Source: JAWKUK01 sp041398605
GTDB lineage: Bacteria; Planctomycetota; UBA1135; GCA-002686595
Direction: 5' to 3'
DNA length: 64,000 nt
NCBI GenBank assembly: GCA_041398605.1
Contig: JAWKUK010000004.1
Coordinates: 440,524-504,523 of the forward strand
Below are positions 51,629 through 59,600 of the stretch, in pieces. The stretch's first letter is position 1. Every line of letters starts with the position of its first letter. The position numbers and the translations under genes are program-made. Below the pieces are notes generated by a model that was not told where the DNA came from, ran no database searches, and saw only the letters and a program-made list of their open reading frames with translations.

Positions 51629-52276
51629 ATGCACGAGCGCAGGGACGACGAACGCAGCGAACACGAGCGAGGCCTGGCGCCCCGACCGGCGGGTGAATCG
51701 CGCCCGGACGCCGGTTCCGACGCGGCCCACCGCGGCCTGAGCTCCTCCGAAGCCCTCGCGCGCTGGGCGCCCCAGATCGAGCGCTACCTACGGCGCCGCG
51801 CGCACCACGCGGTGCTGGCGCGGGAGTCCGCCGCGGACCTCGCGCAATCGGTCTGCCGCGAGGCGCTCGAACGGCTGCAGCGCGGCGCGCTCGAGTACCG
51901 CGGCGAGGCGGAGCTGAAGCAGTGGCTCTACGGCGCCGCAGACCTGAAGGTGAAGAACCGGCTCCGGTTCTACGGGGCGGCCAAGCGCGCGGACGAGGTC
52001 CACGGCGCCGTCGGCGCCGAAGCCACGGCGCCGGCCCTGGGCCCCACGCCTAGCGCCGACTACGCCAACGCCGAGTCTCGCGCGACCTTTGAGCGCGCGC
52101 TCGGCGCGCTCGACGAGCGCACGGAGCGCGCCGTGCGCATGTTCCACCTCGAAGGTCGCGACCACGCCGAGGTCGCGCGGGCCTTGGGCGTGAGCGACTC
52201 CCACTCGCGCACGCTGGTCGCGCGCGGCCTAGCGCGCCTCGCGCGTTTGCTGCGCGAAGCGCCGCCTGGCGGTTGA
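51629..52276 (+). CDS. ECF-type RNA polymerase sigma factor
   Basis: The 215-residue protein has a variable charged N-terminus of about 40 residues, a sigma-2 region (ARWAPQIERYLRRRAHHAVL, SAADLAQSVCREALERLQ, with KQWLYGAADLKVKNRLR) and a sigma-4 helix-turn-helix (ALDERTERAVRMFHLEGRDH, AEVARALGVSDSHSRTLVAR). It should direct RNA polymerase to a specific promoter set. No anti-sigma factor gene is adjacent, unlike most ECF sigma factors, although the four-helix membrane protein next door on the other strand could be considered. ATG 51629 with AAGG just upstream is preferred over TTG 51593. Confidence 0.87.
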   Translation: MHERRDDERSEHERGLAPRPAGESRPDAGSDAAHRGLSSSEALARWAPQIERYLRRRAHHAVLARESAADLAQSVCREALERLQRGALEYRGEAELKQWLYGAADLKVKNRLRFYGAAKRADEVHGAVGAEATAPALGPTPSADYANAESRATFERALGALDERTERAVRMFHLEGRDHAEVARALGVSDSHSRTLVARGLARLARLLREAPPGG

Positions 52277-52280
52277 GCCC

Positions 52281-52309
52281 AGGGCGCTCGCTCGCGCCGA
52301 ACGCGCCCT
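52281..52309. terminator. Stem-loop between sigma-factor and beta-propeller genes
   Basis: AGGGCGC (52281-52287) and GCGCCCT (52303-52309) form a perfect 7-bp stem with a 15-base loop that exactly fills the 36-base gap between two convergent stops. It lacks a U-tract; a bidirectional terminator role is plausible. Confidence 0.4.
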
Positions 52310-52312
52310 CGA

Positions 52313-53608
52313 TCAGTGGAACGTCACCGCCATCGCGTTGGTGAAGTTGCTCGTCACCGTCGGGTTCGCGTCGCGGTACCAACACTGGAAGCGCCAGGTC
52401 TCGCCAGCGACGATGGCGATCGTGCCCGTAGGTTGGGGGACGCTCGCGGGGTTCACCGTCACCGAGAAGAAGCCGTCGTTGCCCGTGAAGCCGACCTGCT
52501 GGTTGAAGCGACCGACCGTCCCGCCGAGGCACAGCGTGCCTTGGCTCGCGCCGGCGTTCGGGACATGGCCCGCGGTGCGCGAGCACAGGAAGTACCCCGT
52601 CGCGGCGAACGGCAGGTCCTGCGCACAGAGGCGCACGGCGCCATCTGCGAGCAGCGCGCTGCCGACGGCGCTGGTCGTACCGGGGCGCCCGGTGGAGTTC
52701 GGAACCGCGGGCCCGCACTCGTAGACGCCGAGCGGGATCGAGGGCACCTCATTGAAGTAGTACAGCACGAGGCTGCCCGCGAGCTGCTCGATCTGCCCTG
52801 TGCCCGAAGACCAACGGAAGAGCCCTGTGCCGGCGGAGAACACGATGTCGCCGTTCGCCACTCCGTGCACCCCGCGCACGCTCCCTGCGTTCGGAACGCT
52901 CGTCGTATCGATGTACCGCACTTGGTTGCCCTGCGCGTCATACTCGTACACGCCATACGGCGGCAGCCCGCCGCCAGCGAGCACGTGCCCGTTCGCGAGG
53001 GCGTCGATCTCTCCGGGGGCATCGATCGTCGAGACGCCATTGGAGGTGACAAACGTCCCCGTGATCGCGCCGGTCACGGGGTCGACCCACTGCAGCGAGT
53101 CGCTGTCTTCGATCGCGACCAGGAGCTGCGCTCCGAGCTGCGTGACGCCGTTCACCAGGCCAGGCATCGGGTGCAGCGCGACGAGCGCGCCCGCGGGCGT
53201 CAGTTGAACGAGGTAGTCCTGGACCGTGGCCGAGGGGTTCCCAGCGGCGACCCACACGGACCCGAACGCGACCGTGATGCCACGCAAGCGATGCGGCGTC
53301 AGGTCGATCTCGCCGAGCTGCGTCGAGCCGAACGAGTTCCAACGTGTGATCCGACCGAGGACGTCGTCCGTGAACCAAAGCTCGCTGCCGACCAGCGCGC
53401 CCGCGTAGGGGCGGTTCGTCGGGAGGGCGCCCTCATCGAGGTCCATGAAGCCGGCCGCCTCGAGCGAGCCGTCCGCTGCCGAGAGCGAGGCGACGGTGCG
53501 CACGGTGCTGTCCGGCACGAGCACCGACTGCGCGGGCGCGGCTCCCGCCATGAGATAGACAGCGAGGGTGGCGACGGGAACGGTCGGCAGCGTGCGAGTG
53601 AGTTGCAT
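52313..53608 (-). CDS. Secreted beta-propeller protein with shared C-terminal module
   Basis: The 431-residue protein has a signal peptide (PVATLAVYLMAGAAPAQS) and a region of about 270 residues with repeating short strands (GSELWFTDDVLGRITRW, GSVWVAAGNPS, DSLQWVDPVTGAITG, GHVLAGGGLPPYGVYEYD) that suggests a beta-propeller of the NHL/SMP-30 type. The last 135 residues are the shared module: ECGPAVPNSTG, LCLGGTVGRF, WRFQCWYRDANP and TSNFTNAMAVTF. No catalytic residues are obvious. It is divergent from a second beta-propeller protein with the same tail at 53866, so the two are probably related in function. Confidence 0.8.
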   Translation of the reverse strand: MQLTRTLPTVPVATLAVYLMAGAAPAQSVLVPDSTVRTVASLSAADGSLEAAGFMDLDEGALPTNRPYAGALVGSELWFTDDVLGRITRWNSFGSTQLGEIDLTPHRLRGITVAFGSVWVAAGNPSATVQDYLVQLTPAGALVALHPMPGLVNGVTQLGAQLLVAIEDSDSLQWVDPVTGAITGTFVTSNGVSTIDAPGEIDALANGHVLAGGGLPPYGVYEYDAQGNQVRYIDTTSVPNAGSVRGVHGVANGDIVFSAGTGLFRWSSGTGQIEQLAGSLVLYYFNEVPSIPLGVYECGPAVPNSTGRPGTTSAVGSALLADGAVRLCAQDLPFAATGYFLCSRTAGHVPNAGASQGTLCLGGTVGRFNQQVGFTGNDGFFSVTVNPASVPQPTGTIAIVAGETWRFQCWYRDANPTVTSNFTNAMAVTFH

Positions 53609-53865
53609 CGGTGAAGGGATGTGAGAACGGGATGGGAGCGGCTTCAAAATCGAACCGAGCGCCCCTACGGGGCCGCCGGTGCCCCGCTGGAAAGGCGCCC
53701 CGCGCGAGGCGCGACGTACAAACCACGAAAAGACCGCGGAATGCCTCGCTAGGAGCGCTCGATGGCGTCGCCGAGGCCCGGGTTCGGCGTAGCCTGTCCC
53801 AGACCTCGAACGAGACGCGACAGCGAGTCGCGACCGAGGGACGTCCCGCCCGCGCCACCGCTGCT

Positions 53866-55023
53866 ATGAAGCTCCACAACCTCGTCGCGACGACCTGCGT
53901 CGCCCTCTGCACTGCCGCCCACGCCCAGGACCGCTTGTACGTCCTCGACTCGTCGCCCCAAGCCACGGCGCAGCTCATCGAGCTCGACCCGACGACCGCG
54001 ACCCCCCTGGCGACCTACTCGATCACAGGCCACGAGGCGCTGTTCGGCGGCCTCGCGCGCGACGCCGCGGGCGACCTGTACTCGATCGACGGCTACAACG
54101 ACCCGAACTCGGACCGCACGTTCCGCATCGACCCCAACTCCGGCGCCGGGACGGTGGTCGGCGACACCGGCTTCAACTGGAACTTCCGCAGCGTCACGGT
54201 GAACCCCGTCGACGACCAGCTCTACGGCTGGACCGACAACCGCCTCTACCGGATCGACAAGGTGACCGGGATGGGGACGCTCGCGGTCAATGTGACCGGC
54301 GCGGGCCTCGACCAGGGCACGGCGTTCGCGATCTCGGCGGCCGGCGTCGGGTACCTGACGGACATCGGCAACAACAGCCTCCTGCGCGTCGACCTCACGA
54401 CCGGCGCCGCGACGCTGCTCGGCGACCTGAACATCGGCTCGCTCTGGTTCAACGACATCGACTTCGACGGCGCTGGGAACCTCTGGGGCGTGCACGAGAC
54501 CGGCGGCATCTACCGCATCGATATCGCCGCCGCGACGGCGACGCTCGTGCACTCGACGCCCACCTACTCGGGCCTCGCCTTTGCGCGCGGCGGCATCGGC
54601 GCCTCCTATTGCGGTCCGGCGGTGGCCAACTCGACCGGCGTGCCCGCCGAGCTCGGCGCCAACGGCAGCGCGTTCGTCGCCATGAACTCGTTCACGCTCG
54701 AGGCCGAGCACCTGCCGCTCTCGACGTTCGGGTTCTTCCTCGCGAGCCGCACCATGGGCCTCACCGCGAACCCGGGCGGCAGCCAGGGGATCCTCTGCCT
54801 CGGCGGCGCCATCGGCCGGTTCATCGGTCCGGGCCAGATCCAGTCCTCGGGCGCGACGGGGCACATCGAGCTGTCCCCGAGCCTCGCAGCCCTGCCGACG
54901 CCGAACGGCCTCGTCCCGGCCGTCGCAGGGGACACGTGGCACTTCCAAGCCTGGTACAGGGACTCGGTGCAGGGCGCGGCGACGTCCAATTTCACCGACG
55001 GGCTCACTGTGACCTGGCAATGA
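53866..55023 (+). CDS. Secreted beta-propeller protein with shared C-terminal module (paralogue)
   Basis: The 385-residue protein has a signal peptide (KLHNLVATTCVALCTAAHAQ) and repeating propeller-like units that each read like a Y/L-x-I-D phrase (RLYVLDSSPQAT, DLYSIDGYND, RLYRIDKVTG, SLLRVDLTTG, GIYRIDIAAA). From residue 248 on it carries the shared C-terminal module YCGPAVANSTG .. LCLGGAIGRF .. WHFQAWYRDSVQG .. TSNFTDGLTVTW. Sequence of the propeller differs from that of the divergent neighbour, so only the tail is clearly common. ATG 53866 is chosen from the signal peptide. It is followed after 60 bases by a small membrane protein. Confidence 0.82.
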   Translation: MKLHNLVATTCVALCTAAHAQDRLYVLDSSPQATAQLIELDPTTATPLATYSITGHEALFGGLARDAAGDLYSIDGYNDPNSDRTFRIDPNSGAGTVVGDTGFNWNFRSVTVNPVDDQLYGWTDNRLYRIDKVTGMGTLAVNVTGAGLDQGTAFAISAAGVGYLTDIGNNSLLRVDLTTGAATLLGDLNIGSLWFNDIDFDGAGNLWGVHETGGIYRIDIAAATATLVHSTPTYSGLAFARGGIGASYCGPAVANSTGVPAELGANGSAFVAMNSFTLEAEHLPLSTFGFFLASRTMGLTANPGGSQGILCLGGAIGRFIGPGQIQSSGATGHIELSPSLAALPTPNGLVPAVAGDTWHFQAWYRDSVQGAATSNFTDGLTVTWQ

Positions 55024-55083
55024 CGCGACCCCGCGTTCCCGGGCGTGTTACCTTTCCGGTGACCGCCAACGCGGACCTGCGCC

Positions 55084-55233
55084 ATGAGCGAACCGACCAA
55101 GAAACGTTCTGACTTCACCACCGCTGTCTACGTCGCGATCGGCGCCCTCGTGCTGCTGCTCGTCGGCCTGGGCGTCGCCGCCTACCTCGGGGGCTCTGGC
55201 GAGCCCCAGATGGTGTACGAAGGCTTCAACTGA
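55084..55233 (+). CDS. 49-residue single-pass membrane microprotein
   Basis: ATG 55084 opens a frame of 49 codons ending at TGA 55231-55233. The peptide starts MSEPTKKRSDFTTAVYVAI, has one strong membrane helix (ALVLLLVGLGVAAYLGG) and ends GEPQMVYEGFN. Positive charges before the helix predict the N-terminus inside. Third-position GC is high and even, as in a real gene. It lies between the beta-propeller gene and the DUF1501 gene, on the same strand; I recognise no family. Confidence 0.65.
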   Translation: MSEPTKKRSDFTTAVYVAIGALVLLLVGLGVAAYLGGSGEPQMVYEGFN

Positions 55234-55335
55234 GCGCGCTTCATTGACGGGGGCGCAGCAGAGGCAGCGCGCGATCGTGGGGTAGCGCCTATGCTGGGGC
55301 AGAGCGGCGTGTCCCAGCTTGCGCCGCCCCCAACG

Positions 55336-56625
55336 ATGACCGCGCCCCGCCCCACCCGGCGCGAGGCCCTCGGGGTCGGCTTGCTCGCCGGCCTCGGCCT
55401 CGCGGATCTCCTCGCGCTCCGCGCCCATGCGCAAGCGGCCGCCCCGCGCGCGACGCCGCGCGCGAAGGGCGTCATCCACCTGGTCCTGCCCGGAGGCCTC
55501 GCGCACCAAGAGAGCTTCGACCCGAAGCCCTACGCCCCAGCCGCGTATCGCGGCGCCGTGCGAGCGATCGGCACGAGCCTCGACGGGCTGCAGGTCTCGC
55601 GCCACTTGCCGAAGTTGGCGCAGGTCGCGCACCAGCTCTGTGTCGTGCGCTCGATGAGCCACCGCGACGCAGCGCACGAGCGCGGGGCGCACTCGATGTT
55701 GACGGGCTACGCACCGAGCCCCGCGCTCGTGTACCCGAGCCTCGGCAGCGTCGTCGCCCACCAGTTGGGCGGCCAGCGCGCGCTGCCGCCGTACGTCTGC
55801 GTCCCGAACGTCCCAGATCCCTACGCGGGCAACGGGTACCTCTCGACGAGCTTCGCGCCGTTTGCGCTCGGCTCGGACCCCGCGCGGCGCGGGTACGGCG
55901 TCCGCGACTTGACCGCGCCCAAAGGCGTCGACGAGGCCCGCGGCCAACGGCGTCGCGCGCTGCGCGGGATCGTCGATGCGCGCTTCGCGGACGAGGCGCG
56001 GGCCGCGGACGGCCCCGCCGCGATGACAACGTTCTACGAGCGCGCCTATGAGCTGCTCGACTCCGCCGAAGCGCGCGCAGCGTTCGACATCGACGCTGAG
56101 CCGGGCAAGCTGCGCGACCGCTACGGCCGCAACGAAGCCGGCCAGCGCTTGCTGCTCGCGCGCAGGCTCGTGGCGGCTGGCGCGCGCTACGTCACCGTCA
56201 GCGCCGGCGGCTGGGACCACCACCAAGCGATCGAGCGCAACATCGGGCGCGGGCTGCCGCCGGTCGACCAGGCGCTCGCAGCGCTGCTCCAGGACCTCGA
56301 CGCGAGCGGCCTCTTGGACGAGGTGCTCGTGCTCGTCACGACGGAGTTCGGCCGGACGCCGAAGGTGAACCCCGACGGCGGGCGCGACCACTGGCCCGGC
56401 GCGTTCTCGATCGTCATGGCCGGCGGCGGCGTCCGGCGCGGCCTCGTGTACGGTCGCACGGACGCGACCGCAACGGCTGTCGAGGAAGACGCCGTGCACC
56501 CCGAGGACCTGGCGCGCACCGTGTTCACATTGCTCGGGATCGACCCCGACACGGAGCTCTTGGCGGGCGCGCGCCCCGTGCGGCTCGTGAAAGGCGGGCG
56601 GGTGCTCGATGGCTTGCTGGCGTGA
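55336..56625 (+). CDS. DUF1501 family protein, Tat-exported
   Basis: The 429-residue protein has a twin-arginine-like signal (PTRREALGVGLLAGLGLADLL..AHAQA) and the DUF1501 fold, related to alkaline phosphatase/sulfatase-type enzymes: VIHLVLPGGLAHQESFDPK, RSMSHRDAAHERGAH, GGWDHHQAIERN, VTTEFGRTPKVNPDGGRDHW and HPEDLARTVFTLLGID. Planctomycetes encode many such proteins, usually next to DUF1549/DUF1553 cytochromes as here; their reaction is not established. ATG 55336 is chosen because the signal begins there. The 3' end overlaps the PSD1 gene by 17 bases. Confidence 0.9.
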   Translation: MTAPRPTRREALGVGLLAGLGLADLLALRAHAQAAAPRATPRAKGVIHLVLPGGLAHQESFDPKPYAPAAYRGAVRAIGTSLDGLQVSRHLPKLAQVAHQLCVVRSMSHRDAAHERGAHSMLTGYAPSPALVYPSLGSVVAHQLGGQRALPPYVCVPNVPDPYAGNGYLSTSFAPFALGSDPARRGYGVRDLTAPKGVDEARGQRRRALRGIVDARFADEARAADGPAAMTTFYERAYELLDSAEARAAFDIDAEPGKLRDRYGRNEAGQRLLLARRLVAAGARYVTVSAGGWDHHQAIERNIGRGLPPVDQALAALLQDLDASGLLDEVLVLVTTEFGRTPKVNPDGGRDHWPGAFSIVMAGGGVRRGLVYGRTDATATAVEEDAVHPEDLARTVFTLLGIDPDTELLAGARPVRLVKGGRVLDGLLA

Positions 56626-59600
56626 GCCGCGCAGTGCGCCGCGCAGTGCGCCGCGCAGTGCGCCGCGCAGTGAGTCACGCGGCGCGCCGGGCGCGCGCGG
56701 TCTGCGCGCGCTGCACGCGGGCCTCGGGTCGCTCCTGGCGCTGTGCGCGACGGGCGGCCTCGCGCGCGCGCAAGCGGTCACGCTCGAGCGCCTCTCGCCG
56801 CCCGGCGCGCAGCGCGGGACGGACTTCGAGCTCGAGCTGCGCGGCAAGGCGCTCGCGGGGGCGCTCGACCTCGTCTTCGACGGCGCGGGCCTTCGGGCGA
56901 CGGACGTCGAGGCGATCCAAGGCGAGCGTGTGCGCGCGCGGGTCCACGTCGCGGCGGACGCGGCGCTCGGGGCGACCGCGGTGCGTGTGCGCACCGCCCG
57001 CGGGCTCTCCAACCCGTTGCTGGTGCAGGTCGGCGCGCTGCCGATCGTCGCCGAGGTCGAGCCCAACGGCGCGCCCGCGGCTGCGCAGCCGATCGCGCTC
57101 GGCGTCACCGTCCACGGCGTGATCGAGGACGAGGACGAAGACGTCTTCGCGCTCGAGGTCCCCGCGGGCACGCGGGTCCGCGCGGTGATCGAAGGCGTGC
57201 GGCTCGGGCGCGCGGCGTTCGACCCGCTCGTAGAGCTGCTCGACCGCGAGGGCGCGGTGCTCGCGCGCGTGGACGACAGCGCCCTGCTGCGCCGCGACGC
57301 GGCGCTCGAAGCCACGCTCGCGGTGTCCGGCCCGTGTTACCTGCGCGTCCGCGACGCCGCGCGCGGCGGCAGCCGCGACGCGGCCTACCGGCTGCACGTC
57401 GACGCAGGCCCGCAGCCCCTCGGCGTGACGCCGCTCGCGCTCGACTGGCGCGGCGCGCGGACGGCCGGCGTGGACGGACCGGCGCCCACGGAGGCGCGCG
57501 AACACGCGTTCGCGCCGCGCATGCTCCTCGGCGCGCTCGGCGCCCTCGGCTCCGCGACGCCGCGCTTTGAGAGCCTCGCGACGACCCGCGGCTGGATCCC
57601 GCGCGGGACCGTCGCGTGGTGGCCCGAGGCGAGCCTGACGCCGCTGTTGCTGCGCGACTCCGCGCTCGTCGCCACGCGCGAGGTCGAACCGAACGATCGC
57701 CGCAGCGACGCGACGCCAGCAGCGAGCGCGAGCCGCGCGGGCGGCGTCGCGTTCGAAGGCACGATCGAGCGCGCCGACGACGTCGACACCTTCGTCGTGG
57801 ACCTCGCGCAGGGCGAGACGGTCGACGTCGCCGTCTGGGCGCGGCGCTTGCGCTCGCCCCTCGACGCGACGCTCGAGGTGCGCGGCCCGGACGGTCGCGC
57901 GACGCGCGAGGACGACACCGAGGACATGGACCCCGTTGTGCGCTTCACGGCCAAGGAGGCCGGCCCGCACCATGTCACGGTGCGCGACTACCTCGGCCGA
58001 GGCGGCCCGACGTTCGGCTATCGGCTCGAGCTCACACCCGTCACGCCGCGCGTCCGCGCGTCGCTCGCTGGCGGCGTGAAGGAGCTCGCTGTCCCGCGCG
58101 GCGGGCGCGGGTTCCTGGTCCTCGGGCTGGAGCGCTTCGATTGCGAGCAGGCGCTCGAGGCCGCCCTCGAAGGCTTACCCGCCGGAGTCACGGCAAAGCG
58201 CCTCGGCGGCCCGACGACGGGCGGGCAGCTCCTTGTGCTGTTGGAGGCGAGCGACGAGGCCCCGCTCGGCCATTCCAACGCGAGCGTGACGCTGCTGCGC
58301 GAGGCGCCCGTCGCCCCCATCGAGCACGGAGCCGTCGAGCATGGAGCCGTCGAGCATGACACCGTCGCGCCTGATGCGCTCGAGCCCGAAGCGGACGCGC
58401 CCGAGTCCACAGCGCCCATCGACCGTTCCCTCGTCAGCGCGCTCCAGGCGTCGCCCTACGACGAGCTGCGCGAAGACCTGGTCCTCGCGCCCGGCCCGAA
58501 CAACTCGGTCCTGCACGCGCACACGCAGACCCGCGTGCCGATCGCAGTGACCGAGCGCGCGCCGTTTCACGTCGCGTGGGAGCTCGCGCCCGAAGGCGAG
58601 CGCGCGCCGCTCGTGCGCTCGGGCAAGCTGGACGTCGTCGTCCGTGTCGCGCGCGACGAGGGCTTCCAGGGCGCGCTTGTCGTCGGCCTCGCGGGGCTGC
58701 CGGCGGGCGTGCGCGCCCAGAGCACGCTGAAGGTCGAGCCGGGCGCGGACGAGGCGCGCTTCACCCTCGAGGCCGCGGGAGACGCGCGGCTCGGTGGCAT
58801 GATCCTCGTCGCGTGGGCCGAAGCGCCGCTCGACGGTGTGACCGTGCGTGTCGCGAGCGCGCTCGCAGGGCTCAACGTCGTCCCGCCCTTCCTCACCGCT
58901 AAGGCGCGCCCGACCCAGGCCGAGCGCGAGGGCGAGGGCGCGCTGAGCGTCGAGCTCACGCGCGCCGATGCCGCGCCTGACGTCGCCGCGAGCATCGCGT
59001 TGGTTGGGTTGCCGAACGACGTGCAAAGCAGCGCGTGCGACCTGGCGGAGGGTGACGCCGTCGCGACGCTGACGTTTCCGCTCGCCATCGGCGCGAAGGC
59101 GCCGACCGGCGTGCACCGCGGGCTCGCGCTCGAGGCGCGCTTCGAGCTCCCGGGCGGCGTGGTCGTGCAGACGCTCGGCGGCCTGGAGCTGCGTGTCCAG
59201 CCCAAGGCCGAAGGCGCAGCCGTCCCAGCCGCCGCGGTCGAGCCCGCTGCGTCGCCGCTCGAGCGCCTGCGCGCGGCGCACGCTGCGCGCGTCGCGGCGG
59301 AGCGCGCGCCGCCTCCGAGCGTCGAGGGTGAGCTCCCGACAACTGACGTCACGGCACCCGCGCTCGTCGCACCCGAGCCCGAGCGCACGATCCCGCGCGC
59401 GCAGAACGTCAGCACCGGGCCGCCGGCCCCCGTCGACCTGACCGCGACGCCGGCCGAGAGCGCGAGCGCTCCCTCCTTCCGCAACGACGTGCTGCCGATC
59501 CTCACTGCGAGCGGCTGCAATGCCGGCGCATGCCACGGCGCGGCCCAAGGCCAGGACGGCTTCCACCTGTCGCTCTTCGGCTACGACGCAGAGGGCGACT

